Shown: one piece after another, positions 10,605-20,300 of the stretch | Numbering within the stretch: the stretch's first letter is position 1 | Layout of the letters: each line of letters begins with the position of its first letter | DNA from: Flectonema sp. DT1601 | Taxonomy: Eukaryota > Euglenozoa > Diplonemea > Diplonemida > Diplonemidae | Assembly (NCBI GenBank): GCA_964019425.1 | Contig: OZ025795.1 | Location: 310,001-374,000 of the forward strand | Direction: 5' to 3' | Length of the DNA: 64,000 nucleotides | Notes under the pieces: model-generated | What the model saw: the letters and a program-made list of their open reading frames with translations, nothing else | Told to the model about the DNA's origin: nothing | Database searches by the model: none | Position numbers and translations under genes: made by a program

Positions 10605-10704
10605 CAGACAATCAGACAGCCCGTCGTTGTTTGTCACCAGATCTGCACCCAAAGGGAGCAGGTAAGGCATCAGCTTGCAATACGACTTTCTCATCATGTG
10701 TCTG
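10605..10704 (-). ncRNA. C/D-box snoRNA, family B, copy 1 (predicted 18S Cm guide)
   Basis: This is a textbook C/D snoRNA on the minus strand. Terminal stem CAGACA (10699-10704) pairs perfectly with TGTCTG (10605-10610), with one spacer base on each side. Inside are C box ATGATGA (10691-10697), D' CTGA, a C'-like TGGTGA and D box CTGA (10612-10615). The guide beside the D box is complementary to GCCCGTCGTTGTTT (plus 10619-10632), 14 nt of the decoding-region 18S rRNA in the form I recall from kinetoplastids. Most other eukaryotes read GTCGCT there. The fifth-nucleotide rule selects the first C after G, equivalent to E. coli C1402 and to yeast Cm1639. Confidence 0.85.
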
Positions 10705-11169
10705 AAATTACTTCAAAGGAGATACATCAAGAGATTCTTGTACACGTGGGTGTGCGTTAATTCCATATCCGGAAGGAACGCGACCGTATTGCGTACTTTC
10801 TAAAAAGAGATTGGGAACTTCTTCAACAACAAAAACGATCAGCAGGGAAGCAGGAACACGGCAGAAAAAGCAACGCTCAGACACGAAAGCTACGTCAACA
10901 AATAGCATTCAGGTGACTCACGGTCTGCAGAACTATGAGATCGGCTTTCTATCTCGTCAATCATTCGCGTTGCTATGTTTCCCTTTTTTCCAACTCCCAC
11001 AAAACACAGAAAAGATGTCGTACACACAGAGCTCAGACAGCAGGACGGTAGTTGCAGTTTGGTTTCATGAGTAAAGGTTGGAAGCCATCAAATATTATGA
11101 TAAGGTGATCATCTTCGCTCTGAATGACGACAATTCAAATCAAAGACAGGTTCTGGAAAGGTTCTCAAA

Positions 11170-11243
11170 TCAGACAAAGTAGTAGTAAGAAGTTATCGTC
11201 AAATATAATCCGACATATGCTTGTTATGATATGTGATCATCAT
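11170..11243 (-). ncRNA. C/D-box snoRNA, family D, copy 1 (predicted 18S Am guide)
   Basis: On the minus strand, C box ATGATGA (11237-11243) and D box CTGA (11170-11173) bound a 74-nt core. An internal guide is complementary to CATATGCTTGTT (plus 11214-11225), from the 5' end of 18S rRNA; the final T fits the kinetoplastid form as remembered. It is followed by a degenerate D' (CGGA). The fifth-nucleotide rule points to the A of CATA, which is yeast Am28. The core is unchanged in the second copy. Confidence 0.75.
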
Positions 11244-11587
11244 ATTACTTTAGACAGTCAGTTTCAGAGAAAGCAACGCTCAGACACGAAAGCTACGTCA
11301 ACAAATAGCATTCAGGTGACTCACGGTCTGCAGAACTATGAGATCGGCTTTCTATCTCGTCAATCATTCGCGTTGCTCTTTTCCCCTTTTTTCCAACTCC
11401 TACAAAAACACAGAAAAGATGTCGCACACACAGAGCTCAGACAGCAGGACGGTAGTTGCAGTTTGGTTTCATGAGTAAAGGTTGGAAGCCATCAAATATT
11501 ATGATAAGGTGATCATCTTCGCTCTGAATGACGACAACTCAAATCAACGAGAAGAAGAAGAAGTGAGAACGACAAGGAAGCACGAAG

Positions 11588-11671
11588 TCAGCAAGTTTTA
11601 AACCTTTTTTCAAGTCACGAGAAATCAGAAGCAAGACTGGCGTTGGAAAGGTTGTGTGTGTTATCCATCAT
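11588..11671 (-). ncRNA. Possible C/D-box snoRNA in module E/B, copy 1
   Basis: On the minus strand a near-consensus C box ATGATGG (11665-11671) is followed by CTGA boxes at 11635-11638 and 11588-11591. The segment before the first CTGA is complementary to GCAAGACTG, which resembles a conserved 18S stretch, but nine bases is weak support. The module recurs at 12321-12367 and beyond. Confidence 0.35.
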
Positions 11672-11705
11672 GTGATTCATGTGAAGGAAGTGAATGTTCG
11701 AAGAC

Positions 11706-11805
11706 CAGACAATCAGACAGCCCGTCGTTGTTTGTCACCAGATCTGCACCCAAAGGGAGCAGGTAAGGCATCAGCTTGCGCTACGACTTTTTCATCACGT
11801 GTCTG
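11706..11805 (-). ncRNA. C/D-box snoRNA, family B, copy 2
   Basis: Same layout as copy 1 with the same perfect CAGACA/TGTCTG terminal stem (11800-11805 with 11706-11711) and an identical 14-nt guide. The C box is GTGATGA instead of ATGATGA. Both fit the RTGATGA consensus, so the change looks tolerated by selection. The segment before D' has drifted (GCGC against ATTG) and may not be a working guide. Confidence 0.85.
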
Positions 11806-11868
11806 AAATAAATACATAAAAAGCCAGGTGTGAGGCCTCCCACAATACATAGCACAGCAAGGCTCAAG

Positions 11869-11942
11869 TCAGACAAAGTAGTAGTAAGAAGTTATCGTCA
11901 AATATAATCCGACATATGCTTGTTATGATATGTGATCATCAT
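11869..11942 (-). ncRNA. C/D-box snoRNA, family D, copy 2
   Basis: C box ATGATGA (11936-11942), D box CTGA (11869-11872) and an identical guide to CATATGCTTGTT (plus 11913-11924). It lies 699 bp from the first copy, in the second D-C-E-B unit. Confidence 0.75.
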
Positions 11943-12456
11943 ATTACTTTAGACAGTCAGTTTCAGAGAAAGCAACGCTCAGACACGAAAGCTACGTCAA
12001 CAAATAGCATTCAGGTGACTCACGGTCTGCAGAACTATGAGATCGGCTTTCTATCTCGTCAATCATTCGCGTTGCTATTTTCCCCTTTTTTCCAACTCCC
12101 ACAAAAACACAGAAAAGATGTCGCACACACAGAGCTCAGACAGCAGGACGGTAGTTGCAGTTTGGTTTCATGAGTAAAGGTTGGAAGCCATCAAATATTA
12201 TGATAAGGTGATCATCTTCGCTCTGAATGACGACAACTCAAATCAACGAGAAGAAGAAGAGAGAACGACAAGGAAACACGAAGTCAGCAAGTTTTAAACC
12301 TTTTTTCAAGTCACGAGAAATCAGAAGCAAGACTGGCGTTGGAAAGGTTGTGTGTGTTATCCATCATGTGAATCATGTGAGAAGTGCTGGTATTCCAAAT
12401 GCATGAAAGGAATCGAAAAAGAACAACGCACTCACAACAGCAGGGCAACAAAAGGA

Positions 12457-12541
12457 TCAGCTTGAAGGCCGAAATTACTTGAAATCAATAAAAAGGATTT
12501 TCATACGAACGAGATCTATTGGGTAATTTCTATATCATCAT
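12457..12541 (-). ncRNA. C/D-box snoRNA, family A, copy 2
   Basis: Identical to copy 1 across the whole 125-bp A module. C box ATGATGA (12535-12541), D box CTGA (12457-12460), 18S guide over plus 12505-12516. It closes the array on the side nearest the upstream protein gene. Confidence 0.65.
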
Positions 12542-13077
12542 GAGAGAGACTTGTCAACAAATTTGAAATGTACAATCCGTATCTTATTATTTGTGACTGC
12601 TGCTAAATAAAATATTAACGTAACGGCGAACTAAAACCTATCTTACGATGAAGAAAGTAAAACGCAAAGCGTTACAATCACAAGAGTACTTCGCAATAAT
12701 ATTGTTAAGAAATAAGAATAAAAATAGAAGTTCAGCGGCAGCTAAACTCTACAATCAAATAAGAGCTGCGCCAACTGGTTGGCAAAAAAACAAATCAACT
12801 TCAACTCTGTACTTTCGTTTGGGTAGTTAGTGAGCCCAGGTTCCAAGAAAATCAAAAAAAAAAAAAAAAAAAAGTGTCTTTGACACTAAATATTTCCTGT
12901 CAATTATTAAAACACACACAAGTGAAATAAATTGAACGGTAGTTAATTCAAACAAACAGTCATCTCACAGAAATCGGTTCATGTCAGTGGTTAGAGTGAC
13001 TGATCAACATTCCTTCTTTGAAGGAATACAATTTCAGTGAATAATTGAAAGGTTTGTTGTGTTTGTTTGTATTGACT

Positions 13078-16000
13078 TCATTGAATATTGTGATCAAGTA
13101 ATGGATACTTACCACCAAGTCTGTAAACACTCAACACCTCAGCCAAGTGAGGAGGGGACACTACTTCATTAGCTTCTTTACGCTCAGCTTTAGAGAGCAG
13201 TTCCATATTTTGTCTGATCGCAGTTTTTATGCCTTCTCTGTTAATCCTTGATAATGGAAACCCATACTGATCAATAGTCAAATCAATAAGTGTCTTATTT
13301 CTAAGACAGCTATTATCTAACGACCCTCCAAGTACTAAACGAAAAGCACTGTGACCCCTCTCATCAATAGCATTATGACGAAGAGACAGAGAGAGAAGAG
13401 TTGTATTAAATCGCAAAGCCTCAGCTATTTGTTCAGCTCCGAAATTTTCAATTCTGTTGCAAAGCTCTCCAATAGCGACAGTCATTATAAGAAATCCGAG
13501 GTCTAATTTACGAACTGTTTTATTTATCTTTAAGAACTCAGCAACATACGTAGATCCAACTGAACCAATTCCTGAGGACGAAACATCCAACATCTCAAGC
13601 TTCATGTCCGTGACTGAAAATAACATTTTCGCACCTTCATCTCCCAGTCTATTACAACCCAAACCTAATGACCTGAGTCCCGTTGGCTTTCTGAGCATAT
13701 CACAAATAGAAGGAATTGACTTGATAGTTATTCCATTACCATTTAAGTAAAGAACTTGTAAGTGTTTATTATCAGTCAATCCCTTCATAAGTATTTCTGT
13801 ACCCTCATCAAGAAGACCTGTACAGGTTAGATCAAGAACTTTTAAGTGTCGATTTAATGAAATCATTTTTGATAAATGAACAGCAGCAAATGGCTTCAGA
13901 GGATTTCTCTTCAGCCATAATTGGTTTACGTAGTCATCAGTTTGAAGAGCGTCACACAAAGGTTTAATACCAACGTCAGTTAAGTGATTACCTGCTATGT
14001 ACCAAGTTGATACTGATGATGATTTATTTATTACCATGTCAGCTACCCCGTTACCAAGATTATCACCAGCAATGTTATTACCCAACAACAAGTGTCTCAC
14101 TTTACTTTGATTGTCATTTCGTAAGCTGTCAAGCAACGGTTCGATTCCCTTCGGACCGATTACCTGCTTACATAAATCAAGACGACCATCACCACACATG
14201 GTTCCTTTTGTAAATGCTATAAAGTCATTCGCTTTTTTAAGTTTATCAGCTGTTTTAATATAATCCAACACAGGTTGCATCTGAGTACCAGTTGCGATAT
14301 CAACAGGTTCTGGTTCTGGATGAAGTATCATTTGTGATAGAGGAAGGTCAGATACTAATTGTTGATATTCTTGTTGACTTCTCTGTTGATCGATAATGTT
14401 CTCCTTCCAGTTTGAGTAGATAATTGATTTCTTTAGATTGTAGTAATCAAGATTGTATTTGGTGTTTAAAATATCTTTTATTGATTTCACTACTTCATTA
14501 AACTTCTTAATCTTATCGTAGGTTGCCTTAGACGGTAATATTGATTCCATGTTACGAACTAACTTGTCACTCGTCAGTTTCACGAGTTCAGTTTTCTTCG
14601 CAGAGTAGGTACGACGAGTCTTCAAGCAATGGAGGACACAATCTGACGGACGCTCACTTGTCGATGCGGATATACATTTTTGGTAGTCTTCGTACAGCTT
14701 GTCAGCAATTAACTGCGACACTGTTTCCAACAACTCTCTGACGACTGGTTGTGAGCGATGGGATTCCTCATCCTGTTCTTGAACTACATCACAAAGACAG
14801 TTATTCTCTTTTTCACAAACATTTACCTTCCTAGAAGTTCCAGTACACGATAATAAACAAAGTCTTTCCATATCCTCCCAACCACCGTAGTATTGAATTG
14901 AATGAAGTAATTTCATTGTAATGTCAAAACGACTTTCTGATGTCGGCTGTTCATTTATAATAGCCCACCACAACCAATAGACTGTCTGGTTAGAACGTTC
15001 CTGTAGTGTCACGTAGTCAGAATTAGATATTTCTTTTTTCTTGAATGGAGATCTCAATTTCTTTTTTCCAACATTTACATACTGACACCATGAAAGAAGT
15101 AACAAGTCACTGTCTATTGTCTTTGTATCAACTGAAGGATGACCTCTCATTTCCTTAACGAATTCTCTAATGTCACTCTGTTGAAAACAGACATGAGGGT
15201 CCATAGCAATAGTCTTCCCTTTTGATTTACAAGTTTCCCAGAAAGTTGTTGTGAGTAAGAACTTGTTACAAATACCAACAGGAATGAGTGGGAATAAATC
15301 ATCTTCAGAACCTCTACACTTCATTGTTGATGATAGTTTTATTTGTAAGTCTGGTTCTGGTTGTGACTCCAGTGGATTAATAATAACAGAACTATCAAAT
15401 TGAGTATTGTCAGATACTTGAAGCTGATCTAACCAGTTTGAGATGTCATCGATGGGCCATTTTCCAATCGCTTTTTTAAAATGATCACCAGAATGACTTT
15501 TAACTAACGGATTTCTAAACACCTGAGAGAGTCTAACAGTCCTATCTGATGGCATGATGGTATCTGTTTCTCCATAAATATGAAATGATGGAATCTCAAG
15601 ATTCATTGAAGTGCTGTGAAGGTCTTTAAAACGATCACGAGAATCTCTACATTCTCCACCTGAAATACAAATATAACATTTTGGAGTAAAGTACTTAGCC
15701 TTGTCTGAACCAGATGCCTGTAGTGAAGCCATTATAGCGGCTATACAGGCACCTTGACTGAATCCTATCACACATTGAAACGGACCGTTAATGTTAAAAT
15801 AATTATTAAGATATTCAATAGATTCATCTAACCCTTCATAAATAAGATCACCTGACTCACTAGTTGTAGAGTTGTACCAATGTCTTCCTGTGTTTGCAAT
15901 CATTTGAACGTTTCCTTCTGAAAATGAACTTTTGTGAGGAGCGTCTGCGAACACGAATTCGACGTTGCTGTTTTTACTGATTCCAGTCAGGGCTTGTTTT

Positions 16001-16725
16001 GCTGCTCTTGAGAAGCTTCTTCCATTTTGACGAAGTCCATGTAACACCAGTACTCTGATCAAACCAGTTTTTGTACTAACAGATTGCTCAGGAACGACGT
16101 TACTCACGTTACTCTGTTTCGGAGATGACTTTGCCTCCACAGCAGAGATATACCTCATTTCAGATTGGGTTGATTCCCTTCCAAGTAATTCGTTGCGGAG
16201 AGGATCACGTTTAAATTTCTCGAGGATGCCACGCATTCGAATCGAGTCCTTAAAACATTTGTTAACACGAGTTCCAACAGAACTCCCAACACCACCATGA
16301 TGACTTATTATTGAAGTAAATCCAACAATAGCTCTTCTAACATCAAACATGATCTCAGAATCACACAAAGCTATGTAAATAAAACAAATATAAGTCCACG
16401 GAAGTGATGAAATTGAAGCTCCGATATCATCAGCTGCTGAATTTGATATTTTCGAAATGACTTCGTCGAATTCGAATCTTCTTTCTTTATTGATGACGCG
16501 GTGTATCTGACTTAGTAGTATTATTGAGGCTACCTTACCTTCGATACTACCTGACTCATTCCAGTCTTTCCATGTATTATCTTGTATGTAGTTATTAAAA
16601 GTACTTCTCATATAATCAATTGTTTCAACTCGACTTAATCTTCTTTGTGAATCAACACATCCCCACCATAGTTTACTTCTCCATTGGAGATTGTCTCCGA
16701 ACCAAAAATTTAAAACTTCGTTCAT
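13078..16725 (-). CDS. DUF924 - FSH1 serine hydrolase - leucine-rich repeat fusion protein
   Basis: Predicted 1215 residues. Residues 1-190 are a DUF924-type domain (VLNFWFGDN, WW near 20). Residues about 220-435 are an FSH1/OVCA2-type serine hydrolase: RVLVLHGLRQNG, nucleophile elbow GFSQG, GETDTIMP near the acid and SGDH for the catalytic His, so the triad looks whole. After a long unassigned linker, residues about 880-1150 carry ribonuclease-inhibitor-like LRRs (LWLKRNPL, VLYLNGNGI, LGLGCNRLGDEGAKML). The ATG at 16725 follows TTTCCTTTTTTCAG (AG at 16753-16754). A GTAAGT at 13107-13112 could be a donor joining to 12896 and ending the protein in NI; I prefer no intron because other donors here are GTATG or GTTTG. 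Substrate unknown. Confidence 0.82.
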   Translation of the reverse strand: MNEVLNFWFGDNLQWRSKLWWGCVDSQRRLSRVETIDYMRSTFNNYIQDNTWKDWNESGSIEGKVASIILLSQIHRVINKERRFEFDEVISKISNSAADDIGASISSLPWTYICFIYIALCDSEIMFDVRRAIVGFTSIISHHGGVGSSVGTRVNKCFKDSIRMRGILEKFKRDPLRNELLGRESTQSEMRYISAVEAKSSPKQSNVSNVVPEQSVSTKTGLIRVLVLHGLRQNGRSFSRAAKQALTGISKNSNVEFVFADAPHKSSFSEGNVQMIANTGRHWYNSTTSESGDLIYEGLDESIEYLNNYFNINGPFQCVIGFSQGACIAAIMASLQASGSDKAKYFTPKCYICISGGECRDSRDRFKDLHSTSMNLEIPSFHIYGETDTIMPSDRTVRLSQVFRNPLVKSHSGDHFKKAIGKWPIDDISNWLDQLQVSDNTQFDSSVIINPLESQPEPDLQIKLSSTMKCRGSEDDLFPLIPVGICNKFLLTTTFWETCKSKGKTIAMDPHVCFQQSDIREFVKEMRGHPSVDTKTIDSDLLLLSWCQYVNVGKKKLRSPFKKKEISNSDYVTLQERSNQTVYWLWWAIINEQPTSESRFDITMKLLHSIQYYGGWEDMERLCLLSCTGTSRKVNVCEKENNCLCDVVQEQDEESHRSQPVVRELLETVSQLIADKLYEDYQKCISASTSERPSDCVLHCLKTRRTYSAKKTELVKLTSDKLVRNMESILPSKATYDKIKKFNEVVKSIKDILNTKYNLDYYNLKKSIIYSNWKENIIDQQRSQQEYQQLVSDLPLSQMILHPEPEPVDIATGTQMQPVLDYIKTADKLKKANDFIAFTKGTMCGDGRLDLCKQVIGPKGIEPLLDSLRNDNQSKVRHLLLGNNIAGDNLGNGVADMVINKSSSVSTWYIAGNHLTDVGIKPLCDALQTDDYVNQLWLKRNPLKPFAAVHLSKMISLNRHLKVLDLTCTGLLDEGTEILMKGLTDNKHLQVLYLNGNGITIKSIPSICDMLRKPTGLRSLGLGCNRLGDEGAKMLFSVTDMKLEMLDVSSSGIGSVGSTYVAEFLKINKTVRKLDLGFLIMTVAIGELCNRIENFGAEQIAEALRFNTTLLSLSLRHNAIDERGHSAFRLVLGGSLDNSCLRNKTLIDLTIDQYGFPLSRINREGIKTAIRQNMELLSKAERKEANEVVSPPHLAEVLSVYRLGGKYPLLDHNIQ

Positions 16726-16979
16726 AATAGTTGTTGTGTATTTGGGTTTTTACTGAAAAAAGGAAACTGATGATTGAAAGTAACTACGTAGTAAGGATGA
16801 TTGTTAACAAAATGTGTGTGTACCACATGTTTGATCACAAAACATGTTTAAAAAGAACTTGAGTGTAATCTGTAGAGCATTGTGAATCTCAGTAGCTGTA
16901 AGAGGGGTGAATAAAAAAAGTATAATTAAAATTAAAATTATATAATAATAAAAAAACAAAGAAAACCAGATCACACTGA

Positions 16980-17105
16980 TTAAAGTTCTTTCTCATGAGA
17001 CTTTAAAGCGACAGGGCGCCAAGTAAAGATCAAGGCAGGGCACCTGAAATGGCTTCTTGCAATTTTAATTCTCGTCTTGCGTTCTGCGAGCAGTCTTCTT
17101 CCCAT
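16980..17105 (-). CDS. Candidate 41-residue basic microprotein
   Basis: An ATG directly follows a strong acceptor-like stretch (CTTCCTCTCC ... ATCAG, AG at 17107-17108) on the gene strand and opens 41 codons ending in TAA. The product starts MGRRLLAERKTRIKIARSHF and is Arg/Lys-rich. It lies between the DUF924 fusion and POLR3B, where a polycistronic unit could hold another gene. It matches nothing I recognise. It could instead be part of the POLR3B 3' UTR. Confidence 0.35.
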   Translation of the reverse strand: MGRRLLAERKTRIKIARSHFRCPALIFTWRPVALKSHEKEL

Positions 17106-17346
17106 TCTGATTGATAATTGGAGAGGAAGGCTGCAGCAGTTTTTTTTTTTGTTTTTTGTTTTTTTTAATATTATTTTTCATTTTTTTTGCTTTTTTTTTT
17201 TTTTCAAATCCGAAAACCTCTAGCAACCATCTCTTTTTTTTTTTTTCCCGCCGGTCGATTTACCAATCGACTATTCAGCCTGATCACTTTTCTAATCTGA
17301 CTGACTAAAGAAGTGAGTGATTTCCAAGGGAGCTGTTTATATGGTT

Positions 17347-20300
17347 TTAGCATTCTGACAACTTTAAACGAGGAATTACGTTCATTGACATCATCTCTTG
17401 AAATAATAATTTACAAGCGTATGGAACTTTAACAGAAGAAACGTGAGCGTATGAATTACAGAACTTGCAGTATCCTGAGTACCCAATCAGACCACAGTTA
17501 CCACAGACGTAGACAAGAAACTCATCAGAACTAAACATAAGTCGTTCATTGAGAAGCATTGCAGCACCGTAACCTACTAAGCAATCACGTTCCATCTCTC
17601 CAAGTCTCATACCTCCTCCTCTGGCTCTTCCTTCTGTTGGTTGGCGAGTCATGGTCGTTCTTCGTCCAACTGATCTAGCGTGCATTTTATCAAGAACCAT
17701 ATGCTTAAGTTTTTGGTAGTAGATTGGACCAAAGAATACGTATGCCGGCATCTGTTCACCAGTAATACCTGAAGTCATTAAATCTTTACCGTGGTAAGAG
17801 TAACCAGCTCTCACTAATCGTTCCCCAATGTCGTGAACCTTATCCGCACCAGTGTTTCTTTTTGTTTGATCACCAAATGCCGTGGCATATCCGTGTTTTC
17901 CAACTGTGATACCAGCCTTTCCAGATATCATCTCAATCATTTTTCCAACAGTCATACGACTAGGGAAACCATGGGGATTCATAATAAGATCTGGTGGCAT
18001 TCCAAGTCTATTAAATGGAAGCTCTGCTTGATGAACAATTAAACCACAAACACCCTTCTGTCCGTGACGACTTGAAAATTTGTCTCCGAATTCTGGTTGT
18101 CTTGTCTCTCTAAGAAGAACCTTAACAGTTCTTTGACCCTCAAATGAGCTAATTGAGACCTGATCCACTACCGCTTCTGTTCCTTTGAATCTGAGAACTG
18201 ACGGAGTGTACTCTACTTCGGATTTACCGTCTTTGTCAACACCTGTTTTGTTTATATTTTTGGGTATTTAAAAAAAGTAAAAAACCATTCAGATAAGCCT
18301 TATATTTTGTTGATCTCAGCTAGTTTTACTGGCGCACAGGGAAATAGATAACATGACATAATAAATAACGGCTCTTAATCTGAATAGTTTCTTCTCCGAC
18401 TTCGTCGGTGCAAAAAAGAAATATTAACATCCAATAAAACATACCAGCAATATGAGGGATGTGTTTATTCACAAGGATGTCTCCAGTTTTAACACGAGCT
18501 CCCTTTGGTACAATTCCATCTTGATCAAGAGCCTGTAGATCTTCAACTTTAGTATCAGCAGGTTTTGGACTAATAATATCACACCATGTTTCTAGAACGT
18601 TATTTGATGATTTTGCCTCTCGTAGGGTGCAGGAGTATTTCTTCATCATCATACACCTTCCAAGACCTCGTTCGATAGAACATTTATTCCAAATTTGAGC
18701 ATCTTCAATATCGTAACCGCTGTATGACATAACTGCGACCATGCAGTTGTTTCCAGCTGGGAGTTGTTCAAATCCAATTAGGTCAATAATTCTTGTCTTT
18801 ACCATTGGTTTTTGTGGATAGACTAACAGGTAAAGTACCGTGTCAATTCTAACTTGTTGATTTAACGCCATGCATCCCATTGCTTGCTTACCCATGGCAC
18901 ATTGATATGTATTTCTAGGACTTTGATTATGATGTGGAAATGGTACAAGACCAGCAACAACACCCATGATGGTGAATGGTTCGATTTCGATGTGAGTTGA
19001 CTGAGCTGAGATGTCTTCTTCTCTCATTGCAATGTATGAATTGTTTTCTTCATTGACGTCAAGATATTCAATAATACCGGATTTTAAGAAATCATAGAAA
19101 TTAGTAATTCCCTGAGCCAACTGTTTCATAAGAAACTTACTAACCCTTGGAACACCATTATCCACAATGATCAAAGGACGACAAACTCTTCCTTCATCCG
19201 TTGCTATTGTAATCGACTTTAGAGTAGCGTTGTACTGAATCGAAGTGAAAGGATCGATTCGACCTCGTCTACGAAGCTCTCTAAATTGTTGTAAAAATCT
19301 ATTGTGATATCTGTGGATTCCTAGTAAGTGACCGTTTAAAAACACGGTTACTTTCTTACGAATGTCGTCACCAGCAGTCATCTCGATGTCCTCGACTCCG
19401 ATATTTAAACAGATGTCAGCTATTGGTCCTTCCTTACCCATGTTAGTTACTTGACATAATAATGAGAAATTTTTTACAAGACCACACTTTTCTCCTTCAG
19501 GTGTGTCAGCTGGACACAACATTCCCCATTGGGATGGTTGAAGCGAACGCGGACCAGCCAATTTGAGCGATGCATCAACACCAGATGCAACTCTTGTCAT
19601 CATACCCAACGCTGCAATGTATGAGTAGCGACATAGCAGTTGTGTTACACCTTTTTTATCAATTTTGAAACGACGAATATTCCAATTACCGCTACTGATA
19701 GCTAGTTGTAAAGCTTTTGTAATTATCTGTGAACTCTGCATTAGAGCTCCGAAATGAAAAGCAGTCGCTCGTTGTTTTTTTGTTATACTTTTGTCAGCTT
19801 CCTTTTTAATTTCTTGATTGAAAATTTTGAAAAGATCTTCGAACTGAAGAGATAAAAGATTTCCAGCAAGTTCCAAACGTTTATTTCCATAGTAATCCTT
19901 ATCATCTAAGATAGAAGGATCGTCCCTCCCGAGGAGCATACGCCTCGTCATGATACACAACGTTGCTATTTTATTACGAAAACACCAATCATGAACTGGA
20001 ATATGACAAAGTACAATGTTAGCTAAATGATCAGCAGCTCTATCAGAACCGTCTTGGGCTTTGTAGATGTCACTTTTTGTTTTGTCAGGTACGAATCGAT
20101 TTCCTATATATTCTAATGCTTGGCTTTGAGTAAAAACTTCAGATGTAATACACTCATTCATCGTGTTTAGAAGTATAGTTTGAAATGATTTTTCTGTTCC
20201 AACCATTTGAATGAATTCCTGTTCATGTTCACAACCCATAGCCTTAAGGACGATCATTATGTTTATTTCTTCAGTCCAGGCATTGGTTTGAACTTTAATC

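Larger units (their letters stand above)
10378..12545 (-). repeat. Tandem snoRNA-bearing repeat array
   Basis: Modules in plus-strand order: A1 10378-10502; B1 10549-10708; unique 10709-10866; C1 10867-11143; then D-C-E-B at 11170-11809; then D-C-E with the first 35 nt of B at 11869-12380; then A2 12421-12545. A1 and A2 are identical over 125 bp. D-C-E-B is about 640 bp and its two copies differ by few bases. Modules A, B and D each contain a C/D snoRNA-like core on the minus strand, the same strand as the flanking protein genes. The C module (three copies, 277-278 bp) is conserved but I cannot assign it; a further C/D or an H/ACA-type RNA is possible. Tandem snoRNA clusters are known from Euglena and trypanosomatids. 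Confidence 0.85.

Noticed and set aside
11124-12173. Repeated plus-strand ORFs of 85-116 codons in the array
   Set aside because: They are opposite to all genes, differ by a frame between copies, and overlap snoRNA cores that account for the conservation.
10378-12545. Terminal direct repeats suggesting a small LTR-type or Helitron element
   Set aside because: The 125-bp repeats lack TG..CA ends, target-site duplications or a primer site, and no coding parts lie inside. The hairpin in module B is within a snoRNA core. The snoRNA boxes explain the conservation better.
12648-12830. 60-codon plus-strand ORF with a basic product
   Set aside because: Wrong strand for this array, no homologue recognised, and no acceptor-like site that would distinguish it from chance.
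13078-13112. GTAAGT donor near the end of the DUF924-FSH1-LRR gene
   Set aside because: Splicing to 12896 is possible, but the donor form is unlike all others in the window and would only swap ten residues for two; kept as an alternative.
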